Of a DNA stretch of 64,000 bases, positions 42,531-51,878 are shown piece by piece (the stretch's first letter is position 1; the number at the start of each line of letters is the position of its first letter). The stretch covers positions 62,001 to 126,000 of the forward strand of contig JAUQWO010000022.1 in NCBI GenBank assembly GCA_030835135.1, in the 5' to 3' direction. Source of the stretch: Bacteroidota bacterium. Lineage in GTDB: Bacteria > Bacteroidota > Ignavibacteria > UBA10030 > UBA6906. The notes below the pieces were generated by a model. That model made no database searches. It was not told the DNA's origin and worked only from the letters and a program-made list of their open reading frames with translations. A program made the translations under genes and the position numbers.

Positions 42531-44450
42531 ATGAACCTTTGTCGTTTCCTGCTATTGAGCTGGTGTGTGCTATGGTGGTGTGCCCCGGGTGCCATGGGCC
42601 AGGCGCAGCTGCCGTCCGTTGATCCGGCGCAGGCCGTGCGGCCGCGGTTGCTCGCGCCGCTGTCCGGTGCGGGTCCCACCCGCATCACGCCCGCGTTCCT
42701 GTGGTCCTCTGTTCCCGGCGCTGCCACCTACCTCTTCCAGGTCAGTCCGGATACGACATTCACCACCGTGCTCGTCAGCGACACTCTCGGCGCCGATACC
42801 ACCACCGTGTCCCGCCGGCCCTTCGGCCCCCACGAGTCGTTCGCCTGGCGTGTCGGTGCCGCGGATGCAGCCGGCGGGTACGTATTCTCGGACACCGCCT
42901 GGTGCATCACGGGGAACGTCCCGTCCGTCCGGCATGTCACGCTGGCCGATTCGCGGCGCGACGAGCAGAATACGGCAGTGACCGTCATCCGGAACGACAA
43001 TCCGTATCCTCTCACGATCGATTCTGCACTCGCCCATCCGCGCATGTCCGTGCTGATGCGCACGCCGTTCGTCATCGGCGCGGGCGACAGCATCGTTGTG
43101 CCCCTGATCTACCGGCCGCGCAGATTCGGGCAGGAATCGGACACACTCTGGATGGCGGGTGAATCGGGACTGACGGGTGTCCCCTTCCGCGCGACGTGCT
43201 CGCCGCCCGTTCTCGCCGCGCGGTTCTCCCAGATGACGCTCGGGCCGTGTTCGGTCACGGATTCCGCGGCGGCGACACTCGAGTTCGCCAATGCCGGACC
43301 ATTCAACAAGCTCACCGTCCGGCGGGTGCGGACGCGCACACAGTTCTTCAGTGCATCGTTCCTTCCGGTGCGTACACTGGAACCCGGGGAGGTCCTCAGG
43401 GTCCCCGTGAAGTTCCATGTGCGGGCCTATAAAGCGGATGCGTTCGGGACATACACCGACACGTGTCTGGTGGAGAGCGATGGAGGTGATGGCCGGGTGG
43501 TGCTGCGTGGTGAGTCGCCGTCGCCCCGCGCGTGGGTCGAACCGCAGGTGCTGAGTTTCGGCGATGTGGCCGCGGGGGACACGGCCGTGGCCGTGCTCCG
43601 TCTCATGAATCGTTCCGTGAACGATCTGCGGGTCGATTCGATCGGGACGCGGACCCGTGCGGTCCGGCCCCTCGTGACGAAGGGGCGTATCGCCAGGACC
43701 GACACGCTCCTGGTACCGTTCCGTTTCGTTGCCGGGAAGTACGGGACATTCGTGGACACCGTGTCTCTTGCGAACAATTCGTGGTGGGGGGCTGTCCGAG
43801 TTCCGGTGATCGCCAGGATCCCGCTGCCCATGCTCGAGACCGGCATGGACCGCGTGGATTTCGGCGCGGTGCGCAAAAGCGATACGGCGGGCGTGGTGAT
43901 CAGGATCGCGAACAGTTCCATCAGTCCGTTGAGGGTGGACTCCATCCGGACGCGGACACGGGCATTTCGCTTTTCGCGTCCGCCACTGCCGGCGACCGTC
44001 CGGAAGGGCGACACGCTCGCGTTCACAGTGTATTTCTTCCCGGACAGCGTCAGGTTCTTCAGCGACACCCTGATCATCGGCAGTAGCGCGGCAGGGAGTC
44101 CGCGAAAGATCATCCTGACCGGCAACGGTTCTCCGCCCGGCGAGAACGCCGGTACCGCAGCGACACCGGGACAGTTCGAGTTGTATCAGAACTTCCCGAA
44201 TCCGTTCCGGGGGACGACCACGTTTCGTTATGTGCTGCCGGAGCCGGGGCATGTGCGGCTGGAGATATTCACCACGCTCGGTCAGGTCGTTGCGGTGCTC
44301 GTGGATGGCGAGCAGGACGCCGGCTTCCATAACGTCACATGGACCGCGACGGTCACCTCCGGCGTGTATTATTACCGGCTGGTGGCGACGCCGAGGAGTG
44401 ATCAGAGCAGGCAGTTCAAGGGCACGCGCAAGATGGTGGTGATGCGATAG
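42531..44450 (+). CDS. Surface protein with repeated Ig-like (choice-of-anchor) domains and type IX sorting domain
   Basis: The 639-residue protein has a signal peptide (FLLLSWCVLWWCAPGAMG). A fibronectin-like segment (about 55-125: PAFLWSSVPGAATYLFQVS) is followed by about four related beta-sandwich repeats, each opening like VDFGAVRKSDTAGVVIRIANSS and carrying the shared phrase RVDSIRTRTRAF. These resemble the ASH/HYDIN-type or 'choice-of-anchor' modules common in this phylum. The end is a Por/type IX sorting domain (YQNFPNPFRGTTTFRY...GVYYYRLV...KMVVMR). No enzyme motif is seen; a structural or adhesive surface role is likely. The arginine-rich repeat phrase is unusual for a secreted protein. 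Confidence 0.82.
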   Translation: MNLCRFLLLSWCVLWWCAPGAMGQAQLPSVDPAQAVRPRLLAPLSGAGPTRITPAFLWSSVPGAATYLFQVSPDTTFTTVLVSDTLGADTTTVSRRPFGPHESFAWRVGAADAAGGYVFSDTAWCITGNVPSVRHVTLADSRRDEQNTAVTVIRNDNPYPLTIDSALAHPRMSVLMRTPFVIGAGDSIVVPLIYRPRRFGQESDTLWMAGESGLTGVPFRATCSPPVLAARFSQMTLGPCSVTDSAAATLEFANAGPFNKLTVRRVRTRTQFFSASFLPVRTLEPGEVLRVPVKFHVRAYKADAFGTYTDTCLVESDGGDGRVVLRGESPSPRAWVEPQVLSFGDVAAGDTAVAVLRLMNRSVNDLRVDSIGTRTRAVRPLVTKGRIARTDTLLVPFRFVAGKYGTFVDTVSLANNSWWGAVRVPVIARIPLPMLETGMDRVDFGAVRKSDTAGVVIRIANSSISPLRVDSIRTRTRAFRFSRPPLPATVRKGDTLAFTVYFFPDSVRFFSDTLIIGSSAAGSPRKIILTGNGSPPGENAGTAATPGQFELYQNFPNPFRGTTTFRYVLPEPGHVRLEIFTTLGQVVAVLVDGEQDAGFHNVTWTATVTSGVYYYRLVATPRSDQSRQFKGTRKMVVMR

Positions 44451-44496
44451 TGCGGCGGAGATCTGTCGCTGCACCCGCCTCGCCCGCATCCGTCAG

Positions 44497-44526
44497 TTGC
44501 TTTTGAGCGGTTGCCTCTCTACATTC
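44497..44526 (+). promoter_or_regulatory. FCB-type promoter for the epimerase gene
   Basis: TTG (44497-44499), 20 bases, TACATTC (44520-44526). It predicts a transcript with a leader of about 150 bases before the GTG start at 44681. Confidence 0.6.
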
Positions 44527-44680
44527 TCAGGCCGTCAGGCACCCGGGGGAGGGGATCGATAGCGGACGTGCTCCCGGGGGAACTGGTGTTGCCATCAGAA
44601 GTGTCAGCTCCCGCTCCCGGCCGGTGCGCGGTGTCCGGGTGCCTTCAATTCCGCACGTGTCATCATCTGGGAGATCCACA

Positions 44681-45652
44681 GTGTCCACCTATCTCGTCAC
44701 GGGTGCGGCGGGGTTCATTGCATCCGTCGTCTGCGAAAAGCTCATCGAAGCCGGCCATACGATCATCGGGCTGGACATCCTGAACGATGCCTATGATGTC
44801 CGCCTGAAAGAGTGGCGGTTGCAGCGTCTGCGCGGACTGGACCGGTTCACGTTCATCCAGGCCGACATCAACGATCGTGCTGCCGTTCGTCCGGTCTTTG
44901 CCCGGGGCGTGGATGGCGTGTATAATCTGGCGGCCCGGGCAGGGGTCCGGCAGTCCGTGGAGAATCCCTGGGTCTATGTTGAGACGAACATGGCGGGGAC
45001 GGTCACGCTGCTGGAATTCTGCCGTGAATTCGGTGTCAGGAATTTCCTGATGGCGTCCACGTCGAGCCTGTACGGTGCCCATAACCCCCAGCCGTTCCGG
45101 GAAGATGCGGACACGAACAAACCGCTGTCGCCCTATGCTGCTTCGAAGAAGGGTGCCGAGGCCGCGTGCTTCACCTATCATCATCTGTATGGCATCAATG
45201 TGACCATCCCGCGCTACTTCACGGTCTATGGACCGGCGGGGAGGCCGGACATGAGTCTGTTCCGCTTTGTCCAGTGGATCGTGGAGGGGCGGCCGGTCAC
45301 GATCAATGGTGATGGATCGCAGTCGCGGGACTTCACATTCGTGGAGGACATCGCGCGCGGGACCATTGCCGGATTCGGCAAGCCCGGGTATACGATCGTG
45401 AATCTGGGATCCGATACCCCGATCGTCCTGAAGGATACGGTGTCGTTGATCGAGCGCCTGACCGGCAAGAAGGCGATCATCAAGTATCAGCCGTTGCATG
45501 CGGCCGATGTTATGGCGACGTGGGCGGACATCGGTCGGGCGCGATCGGTGCTCGGGTGGGAACCCCGTGTCACGTTCGAGGAAGGTGTTACCCGTCTGGT
45601 TGACTGGTACATGCAGAACCGGCAGTGGGCGTCGCAGGTGGTCACGGACTGA
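44681..45652 (+). CDS. NAD-dependent nucleotide-sugar epimerase (UDP-glucuronate/UDP-glucose 4-epimerase-like)
   Basis: The 323-residue protein is an extended short-chain dehydrogenase: NAD-binding GAAGFIAS, DILND, then TSSLYG, the catalytic pair in SPYAASKKGAE (Tyr and Lys of YxxxK), PRYFTVYGP and the GDGSQSRDFTFVEDIA substrate loop. This is the signature of 4-epimerases close to UDP-glucuronate 4-epimerase and GalE. Typical glycine-rich motif is GxxGFIG; here the last residue is alanine. The GTG at 44681 has GGGAG upstream and fits the family start; a longer frame begins at 44624. It lies before a FlaA1-type dehydratase and, 2.5 kb on, the gal genes, so it could serve either envelope polysaccharide or galactose metabolism. 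Confidence 0.85.
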   Translation: MSTYLVTGAAGFIASVVCEKLIEAGHTIIGLDILNDAYDVRLKEWRLQRLRGLDRFTFIQADINDRAAVRPVFARGVDGVYNLAARAGVRQSVENPWVYVETNMAGTVTLLEFCREFGVRNFLMASTSSLYGAHNPQPFREDADTNKPLSPYAASKKGAEAACFTYHHLYGINVTIPRYFTVYGPAGRPDMSLFRFVQWIVEGRPVTINGDGSQSRDFTFVEDIARGTIAGFGKPGYTIVNLGSDTPIVLKDTVSLIERLTGKKAIIKYQPLHAADVMATWADIGRARSVLGWEPRVTFEEGVTRLVDWYMQNRQWASQVVTD

Positions 45653-45700
45653 TCCTGTCCATGGCCGGCGGCCTGCAAAATGGTCGGGGTATTCTTCTGT

Positions 45701-45729
45701 ACAGGGGTTTTCGCTGCGAGAACCCCTGT
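45701..45729 (+). terminator. Hairpin after the epimerase gene
   Basis: ACAGGGGTT (45701-45709) pairs with AACCCCTGT (45721-45729); TCG/CGA extends the stem across a T-G pair to about 13 bp with a CTG loop. TTCATTTCC follows, so it is a fair intrinsic terminator. Confidence 0.6.
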
Positions 45730-45961
45730 TTCATTTCCCATCACTTCCTGCCCGGAAAACATCGAATCCGGCCTCTTTCTGCTGCTTTTGGGGTATTTCT
45801 TCGTGGCACGCTTTTCGCGTAAACCTCCAACACAAGTGTAAGCACACTTTCATCCCAGCGGCACGGTCGGGCGATCGGCCTGGTCGGTCGTGCCCTGGCA
45901 TGTTCAGGCATGGTGGGTGGGGCACGGCGCCGGGGGGCGCACATTCTGGAGGTTGAACGCG
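45730..45961 (+). other. Non-coding stretch before the dehydratase gene
   Basis: No coding sequence is recognised between the terminator and the dehydratase start. It contains a small inverted repeat AAGTGT-AAGC-ACACTT (45834-45849), which could be an operator, and a purine-rich GGAGG (45948-45952) that fixes the following start. I see no promoter with the spacing found elsewhere in the window. Confidence 0.4.
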
Positions 45962-48007
45962 ATGGAGCACACAATGCGAGGAGCAACGCCTGAAGTGCCG
46001 ATGGAGGGCCTGAAGCGGACGTTGCACGGCCTGACCCATTTGCGCAACCGGTATCTCATCGGCATCGACACGATCGGCCTCGTGCTCATCCCTGCGCTTG
46101 CGTTCTTATTGCGGACGGAATCGACGGACCAATTGATCGGGCGCTGGCAGGTGATCGCGGGCTACACGGTGCTGATGGTGATCATGAAGTGGGCGGTGTT
46201 CTATCGGGTCGGCCTGTACAACGCCCTCTGGGCATATGCGAGTGTCCAGGAGCTTCTGCTTGTCGTCCGTGCGGTGGCCCTGACCGGACTGCTCGAGATC
46301 TCGGTCTTCTTTGTGTTGATGGGCATGCTTGGTGCGACCGGTGAAGGACTTCCGCGGTCGCTCCCCCTCATCAGCGCGATGCTGACGGCATTCCATGTGA
46401 CGGGAGTGCGATTCTCCATTCGTGTCATCTTTGCGCTCGTGTCGCGCAGGGAGTTTCAATCGGTCCGGTCCAAGCCTGTCCTGATCGCGGGGGCCGGGAC
46501 GGGTGGGATCGCTGTTGCCCGGGAGCTTCAGCGGAATCTGCAGCTCGGGCTCGTCCCGATCGGATTCGTGGACGACGACCCGAAGAAGAGTGCGATGATG
46601 ATCTGTGGCGTGCCGGTCTTTGGTCTCATCAGTGATATTCCGTGGTTGGTGGAGCGGCACGACATCAGGGAGGTGATCATTGCCATGCCGGCGGCATCCG
46701 GACAGGTGATCCGCCGGGTGGTGCAGGTGTGCAAGGGGGCTGGTGTGCCGAGCAAGATCACTCCGGGACTCTTCGATATCCTCCGCGGAGCGGCGCGTGT
46801 GGTGAATGTGCGGGAGATCCAGCTCGAGGACCTTCTGCGGCGCGAGAGCATGGAATCGAATCCGGACACGGTGCGGGCAGCCATCGGCGGTGCGCGGGTG
46901 CTGGTGACCGGAGCGGGAGGATCGATCGGGAGTGAGATCGTCCGGCAGTTGAAGATCTTCCGGCCCGCTGAGATCATCCTGCTCGGGCATGGCGAGACGT
47001 CCATCTTCCACATGATGAAGGAACTGGAGGAGCATCCGGTACCCGGCATGACGGTCACGCCGGTGATCGCGGATGTGCGGGACCTGGAACGCATGCAGCA
47101 GGTCTTCTTCAAGCACCGCCCACAGATCATCTTCCATGCCGCGGCCCACAAGCATGTGTGGCTCATGGAGCAGAACCTCCCCGATGCCGTCACGAACAAC
47201 GTGCAGGGGACGCGAGTGCTGGTGACGCTGGCCGAGAAGTTCGGCGTTCGTCGGTTCGTGATGATCTCGAGTGACAAGGCGGTGAACCCCACCAGCGTCA
47301 TGGGGGTGACGAAGCGCATTGCGGAGCTGATCGTGCAGGATGCCGCGAACAGGACCGGACGGGGGTTCGTGACGGTGCGGTTCGGGAACGTCCTGGGGAG
47401 CCGGGGAAGCGTGGTCCCGATCTTCAAGCATCAGATCGACATGGGGGGGCCGGTGACGGTGACGCATCCGGACGTCACGCGGTACTTCATGACGATACCG
47501 GAGGCGGTCCATCTGGTGCTGCAGGCGGGGTCCATGGGCTCCGGTGGTGAGGTCTTCGTGCTGGATATGGGTGAGCAATTGAAGGTCGTGGACATCGCCC
47601 GGGACGTGATACGGCTGAGCGGATACACGGAATCGGAGATCGGGATCGAGTACACCGGCTTGAAGCCCGGCGAGAAGATGTATGAGGAGTTGTTCTACGG
47701 GGCGGACGATATCGAGGTCACGTCGCACTCCATGATCAGGGTCTCGCGGCACAACTTCGCATCGGAGTACAGGCGGCATGCGCGGACAGGCTCATTGGCC
47801 CCGGCTGAGACCGCTCTGGGCATGGATGTCGATCTGCTGATCGAGGCGGCGGCGGAAGGTGATCTTGCCTCGGCGCATGCGCTCATCCGACGGATCGTGC
47901 CGCACTACACCCCGGCGGCCGACTATGTGGCAGAGCCTGCGGAGCCGCGGGCGGTTCATCCGGTGCTCCGGCAGGTGCACGCTGAGGGCATCGCGGTGAA
48001 CGGGTGA
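45962..48007 (+). CDS. FlaA1/CapD-type membrane nucleoside-diphosphate-sugar 4,6-dehydratase
   Basis: The 681-residue protein starts with four membrane helices (about 28-140), then a first Rossmann-like domain (VLIAGAGTGGIAVARELQ, CoA_binding_3) and a second SDR catalytic domain with VLVTGAGGSIGSEI and the family signature S437-D438-K439-AVNPTSVMG. Relatives such as PglF, WbpM and CapD convert UDP-GlcNAc to a 4-keto-6-deoxy sugar at the membrane, the first step to bacillosamine or QuiNAc in O-antigen, capsule and glycoprotein glycans. Which nucleotide sugar is used here is not known. ATG 45962 has GGAGG nine bases ahead and gives the family's usual length; an open frame runs back to 45890. 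Confidence 0.9.
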   Translation: MEHTMRGATPEVPMEGLKRTLHGLTHLRNRYLIGIDTIGLVLIPALAFLLRTESTDQLIGRWQVIAGYTVLMVIMKWAVFYRVGLYNALWAYASVQELLLVVRAVALTGLLEISVFFVLMGMLGATGEGLPRSLPLISAMLTAFHVTGVRFSIRVIFALVSRREFQSVRSKPVLIAGAGTGGIAVARELQRNLQLGLVPIGFVDDDPKKSAMMICGVPVFGLISDIPWLVERHDIREVIIAMPAASGQVIRRVVQVCKGAGVPSKITPGLFDILRGAARVVNVREIQLEDLLRRESMESNPDTVRAAIGGARVLVTGAGGSIGSEIVRQLKIFRPAEIILLGHGETSIFHMMKELEEHPVPGMTVTPVIADVRDLERMQQVFFKHRPQIIFHAAAHKHVWLMEQNLPDAVTNNVQGTRVLVTLAEKFGVRRFVMISSDKAVNPTSVMGVTKRIAELIVQDAANRTGRGFVTVRFGNVLGSRGSVVPIFKHQIDMGGPVTVTHPDVTRYFMTIPEAVHLVLQAGSMGSGGEVFVLDMGEQLKVVDIARDVIRLSGYTESEIGIEYTGLKPGEKMYEELFYGADDIEVTSHSMIRVSRHNFASEYRRHARTGSLAPAETALGMDVDLLIEAAAEGDLASAHALIRRIVPHYTPAADYVAEPAEPRAVHPVLRQVHAEGIAVNG

Positions 48008-48065
48008 GGCCCGGCGGGTGCGGCGGACCGCGTTGCCTCACATGCGTTTCTATGCGAAGCTGACC

Positions 48066-48095
48066 TTGACATTTGCGGTTTCCCTCCGTACGTTA
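48066..48095 (+). promoter_or_regulatory. FCB-type promoter for the gal operon
   Basis: TTGAC (TTG 48066-48068), 20 bases, TACGTTA (48089-48095). It lies 53 bases upstream of a LacI-type operator, so repression would block elongation rather than initial binding. Confidence 0.65.
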
Positions 48096-48147
48096 TCACC
48101 ACTGCTCCCTGATGAACCCGGCCTGGCCGGGTTTCATTGGGTCCGTT

Positions 48148-48163
48148 ATGTTAGCGCTAACAT
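48148..48163. promoter_or_regulatory. LacI-family operator upstream of galT
   Basis: ATGTTAGCGCTAACAT is a perfect 16-bp palindrome with the central CG typical of LacI/GalR-family sites. It sits between the promoter at 48066-48095 and the galT start. The LacI-type regulator at 54674-55741 ends the same gene group and is the natural candidate to bind it. I noticed no second copy in the window. Confidence 0.75.
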
Positions 48164-48185
48164 CCCCACCAACGTCCGGGGTCCC

Positions 48186-49214
48186 ATGCTCCATCCGCAT
48201 CGCAGACGCAACCCGCTCACGGGCGAGTGGGTCTTGATCTCCCCCCAGCGCACCCAGCGCCCATGGCAGGGGAAACAGGAAGCCCTCCCCCCGGCATCCC
48301 TCCCGCACCACGACCCCGCGTGCTACCTCTGTCCGGGCAACACGCGGGCCGGCGGCGCACAGAATCCGGACTATTCGTCGACCTTCGTGTTCACCAATGA
48401 CTATCCCGCGCTGCTCCCGGACGCCCCGGCGGATGCGTCGGCGGAGGAGCAGCAGGACTCCTTTCTCCTCACCGGGGAGAACGTCACCGGAACATCGCGC
48501 GTCGTCTGCTTCTCCCCCCGGCACGACCAGACGTTCGCAGACCTTCCCGTGGAAGGCATCCGCGCGGTGATCGATACGTGGGCGACGGAGACCGCCACGC
48601 TCGGCGAACGCTATCGCTGGGTCCAGGTCTTCGAGAACAAGGGGGCGCTGATGGGGTGCTCCAATGCGCATCCTCACGGACAGATCTGGGCGGGGTCGTT
48701 CCTCCCGAACGAGCCCGCCAAGGAGGACCGTGAACAGGGCGCGTATCTCCGGGAGCATGGATCCGTGCTTCTGCTGGACTATGTGGCGCTCGAAGCCGGG
48801 CGGGGCGAACGCATCGTCGCCATGAACGACCGCTGGGCAGCCCTGGTCCCGTTCTGGGCCGTGTGGCCATACGAACTCCTGATCCTCCCGCGCACGCACA
48901 TCCAGCGCATGCCCGGGTGCAGCACCGCCGACCGCGATGCTCTTGCCGCGCTCCTCTCTGTGGTCCTCCGCGCGTATGACCGAGTCTTCTCCGTCACCTT
49001 CCCGTATACCATGGGGTGGCATGGTGCGCCGTTCATGACCGGCGCAACGGACCACTGGCAGCTGCATGCTCATATCTATCCGCCCTTGCTGCGCTCCGCC
49101 TCCGTGAAGAAATTCATGGTGGGCTATGAAATGCTCGCCGAACCGCAGCGCGACCTCACGGCTGAATCCGCTGCCGGCGTGCTCCGCGCGCTGTGCACAA
49201 CCACTGACCACTGA
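48186..49214 (+). CDS. galT: Galactose-1-phosphate uridylyltransferase
   Basis: The 342-residue protein is GalT by length and motifs: the start HPHRRRNPLTGEWVLISP, zinc-type CYLCPGN, FENKGALMGCSNAHPHGQ with the uridylylated histidine (H162/H164 in HPHGQ), and the C-terminal HAHIYPPLLRSAS. It swaps UMP between UDP-glucose and galactose-1-phosphate in the Leloir pathway. An open frame continues upstream to 48018, but it would run over the promoter and operator; ATG 48186 fits the family. galK follows after 19 bases. Confidence 0.94.
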   Translation: MLHPHRRRNPLTGEWVLISPQRTQRPWQGKQEALPPASLPHHDPACYLCPGNTRAGGAQNPDYSSTFVFTNDYPALLPDAPADASAEEQQDSFLLTGENVTGTSRVVCFSPRHDQTFADLPVEGIRAVIDTWATETATLGERYRWVQVFENKGALMGCSNAHPHGQIWAGSFLPNEPAKEDREQGAYLREHGSVLLLDYVALEAGRGERIVAMNDRWAALVPFWAVWPYELLILPRTHIQRMPGCSTADRDALAALLSVVLRAYDRVFSVTFPYTMGWHGAPFMTGATDHWQLHAHIYPPLLRSASVKKFMVGYEMLAEPQRDLTAESAAGVLRALCTTTDH

Positions 49215-49233
49215 CGCAACCGGGACCGTTCAC

Positions 49234-50532
49234 ATGCCGACACCAGGAAAGCCACAGCCGGGTGGAACCGCTCACCACGGCGCCTCATTCGCACAGTATC
49301 TCGAGAGCGTGTATCCGGGACAGGGCGATGCCGCCCGCACACGATATAGCGCGCTGGAGAACGCGTTCCGCGCAAGGTACCATGGTGCCCCCGTACTGTA
49401 TGCGAGCGCACCGGGCCGGGTCGAGGTCGGCGGCAACCATACCGACCACAACCATGGCAGCGTGCTTGCCGCCGCGATCGACCTCGATGCGGTCGCTGCC
49501 GCGGCCCCCACATCGGATCGTCTCATCACCGTGACATCGGAAGGATATCGGGACCCCGTTTCGCTCCGGTGCGACGACCTGGCGGTGAAGAAGGGGGAAC
49601 ACAGCACGACGCTGGCGTTGGTCCGCGGGATCGTGGCGCGCTTCGCGGAGAAGGGATACCGCACCGGCGGATTCTGCGCGCATATCACGAGTCAGGTCGC
49701 AGCCGGATCGGGCTTGAGTTCCTCGGCAGCCGTCGAAGTACTGATCGGTACCATTCTCAACGGGTTGTTCAATGACGGCGCGATCAGACCTGAAGAGATC
49801 GCGGCCATCGGGCAGTATGCCGAGAATGTGTACTTCGGGAAGCCCTGCGGATTGATGGACCAGACCGCGTCGGCCGTGGGCGGGATCGTGACCATCGATT
49901 TCCGCGACCCCGCGCATCCCGACATCCGTCAGCTCCGCCGGTCGTTCGGTGAGTTCGGCCTCCAGGTGCTGGTGATCCATACCGGCGGCAGTCACGCGGA
50001 CCTCACGCCTGAATACGCCGCGGTCCCGGCAGAGATGAAGGCCATCGCGCAGGCCCTCGGTGGGAGGGTCTGCCGCGATATCGACGGCGAACAGGCGCTG
50101 GTGGCGGCGCTGCCGGGGCTCCGGTCCGTGGCAGGTGACCGGGCCGTGCTGCGTGCGATCCATTTCCTGCGGGAGACCGCGCGGGTCGGGGAGCAGGTGC
50201 GTGCCCTCGAGGCAGGCGACATCGCCGGGTTCCTTGCCGGCGTCACGGCTTCGGGCAGGTCGTCCGCACTCTGGCTGCAGAACTGCTACCCGTCATCCGC
50301 TCCCTCCGAACAGGGGATCATGCTTGCACTTGCACTCACGGAGCAGTATCCTGGAGTGGCGCAACGTGGTGCATGGCGGGTCCATGGGGGAGGGTTCGCC
50401 GGGACCATGCTTGCCATCCTCCCCGGCGATCTCGTGCAGGGGTACCGTGCAGCGATGGAAGCGGTGTTCGGAACGGGGAGTGTTGCGGTGCTGACGGTCC
50501 GGCAGGCCGGTGCCGTGTCCTGGAGAGCATGA
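49234..50532 (+). CDS. galK: Galactokinase family protein
   Basis: The 432-residue GHMP kinase follows galT in the same operon. The sugar motif reads GRVEVGGNHTDHNHG (N68-H69-T70-D71); classical galactokinases have GEHTDY, whose glutamate contacts galactose. The phosphate loop GSGLSSSAAVEV and the third motif HGGGFAGT are normal. Galactokinases of this GGNHTDH type are common in Firmicutes and Bacteroidota, and context with galT and galM supports galactose. The altered residue leaves some doubt about the preferred sugar. The start at 49234 is chosen because the galT gene ends at 49214; the frame is open back into galT. Confidence 0.87.
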   Translation: MPTPGKPQPGGTAHHGASFAQYLESVYPGQGDAARTRYSALENAFRARYHGAPVLYASAPGRVEVGGNHTDHNHGSVLAAAIDLDAVAAAAPTSDRLITVTSEGYRDPVSLRCDDLAVKKGEHSTTLALVRGIVARFAEKGYRTGGFCAHITSQVAAGSGLSSSAAVEVLIGTILNGLFNDGAIRPEEIAAIGQYAENVYFGKPCGLMDQTASAVGGIVTIDFRDPAHPDIRQLRRSFGEFGLQVLVIHTGGSHADLTPEYAAVPAEMKAIAQALGGRVCRDIDGEQALVAALPGLRSVAGDRAVLRAIHFLRETARVGEQVRALEAGDIAGFLAGVTASGRSSALWLQNCYPSSAPSEQGIMLALALTEQYPGVAQRGAWRVHGGGFAGTMLAILPGDLVQGYRAAMEAVFGTGSVAVLTVRQAGAVSWRA

Positions 50533-50576
50533 AACAACGTAGTTGAGACCAACGATCACATCACTCGAGGTGACCC

Positions 50577-51725
50577 ATGCGTATCTTCCGTGCTGGTATC
50601 GTCGTGGCGCTGATAACGGCGGGATCGATGATGGGATGTTCACGTTCTACGGAGAAGACAATGAGTACTGACCCTGTGGTTTTCGGCACGACGCCCGATG
50701 GGAAGAGCGTCATGCTGTACACCCTTCGCAATGCCACAGGCATGGAAGCGAAGATCACCAATTACGGCGGCATCATCGTGAGTCTCACCGCTCCCGACAA
50801 GAATGGCACCTACGCTGACGTCGTGCTCGGATACGATTCACTCGCCGGATACATCCGCGCAACGCCCTACTTCGGCGCGCTCATCGGACGTTATGGCAAC
50901 CGGATCGGGAAAGGACAGTTCACGCTGGATGGCAAAGCGTATCAGTTGACCGTCAACGACGGCGCGAATCATCTGCATGGCGGCAAGGTCGGATTCGACA
51001 AGGTCGTGTGGGATGCGCAGCAGGTCACGACCGCCGACGGCCCGGGTCTCGTGCTGACCTATGTGAGCAAGGATGGGGAAGAGGGATATCCCGGCACGCT
51101 CACATCGACGGTGACGTACACGCTGAAGGCGAACAATGAACTCGTGATGGATTTCACGGCGACAACAGATGCGCCGACGATCGTGAACCTGACGGCGCAT
51201 TCCTACTTCAATCTGGCCGGGGCGACCTCGGGCAAGAGCATTCTGGATCATCTCATGATGATCGACGCGGACCGGTACACGCCGGTGGACAATGGTCTGA
51301 TCACCACGGGTGAGTTGAAGGATGTGACCGGCTCACCGATGGACTTCCGCACACCCACGGCGATCGGCGCGCGGATCGGTGCGGATGATCCGCAGCTGCA
51401 CCTCGGCCCGGGCGGGTATGATCACAATTGGGTGCTGAACTCAGGCGGGAGATCGCTCGCCGTCAATGCCCGTGTCGTGGAACCGGTTTCGGGCCGCGTG
51501 CTCGAGGTGCTGTCGGATCAGCCGGGCGTGCAGTTCTATTCCGGCAACTTCCTGGACGGGACGATCGTCGGGAAGGGTGGCGTGAAGTATGAATTCCGCC
51601 ACGGCTTCTGTCTGGAGCCACAACATTTCCCCGATTCACCGAACAAGCCCGCGTGGCCGACGGTCCGTCTCGATCCGGGCCAGACGTATGTGGCGAAGAT
51701 CGCCTACCGCTTCAGCACGAAGTAA
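50577..51725 (+). CDS. galM: Aldose 1-epimerase (galactose mutarotase), lipoprotein form
   Basis: The 382-residue protein starts with a lipoprotein signal (VVALITAGSMMGC, cysteine at 21), so it is placed on the periplasmic side rather than in the cytosol as in E. coli. The mutarotase domain is complete: NHLHGG, the catalytic HSYFNL histidine, GYDHNW and the base in CLEPQHFPDSPN. It interconverts alpha and beta anomers of galactose and related sugars before or at uptake. CGAGGTG is a fair ribosome site before ATG 50577. It forms the third gene of the gal operon, 44 bases after galK. Confidence 0.92.
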   Translation: MRIFRAGIVVALITAGSMMGCSRSTEKTMSTDPVVFGTTPDGKSVMLYTLRNATGMEAKITNYGGIIVSLTAPDKNGTYADVVLGYDSLAGYIRATPYFGALIGRYGNRIGKGQFTLDGKAYQLTVNDGANHLHGGKVGFDKVVWDAQQVTTADGPGLVLTYVSKDGEEGYPGTLTSTVTYTLKANNELVMDFTATTDAPTIVNLTAHSYFNLAGATSGKSILDHLMMIDADRYTPVDNGLITTGELKDVTGSPMDFRTPTAIGARIGADDPQLHLGPGGYDHNWVLNSGGRSLAVNARVVEPVSGRVLEVLSDQPGVQFYSGNFLDGTIVGKGGVKYEFRHGFCLEPQHFPDSPNKPAWPTVRLDPGQTYVAKIAYRFSTK

Positions 51726-51749
51726 GTTCGGTACGGTTGAGCCATTCTG

Positions 51750-51793
51750 ACGGGTGGCATTCCATGGGTGTGCCCCCATGGCGTGCTGCCCGT
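51750..51793 (+). terminator. Large hairpin between galM and the FGE-fusion gene
   Basis: ACGGGTGGC (51750-51758) pairs with GCTGCCCGT (51785-51793) through two G-T pairs, enclosing CCATGGG (51762-51768) paired with CCCATGG (51775-51781). No T-run follows, so it may pause or trim the transcript rather than end it. Confidence 0.45.
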
Positions 51794-51878
51794 TGTGATT
51801 TCCTGCGCCGATGATCGTGCCCGGAGGAACTCGCCGGACGTGATCGCACCGTCGAAGAACAACAAGGGGACCCAACAC

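Noticed and set aside
48018-48185. Longer N-terminus of GalT
   Set aside because: It would cover a good promoter and a perfect LacI-type operator, and family members begin at HPHRR.
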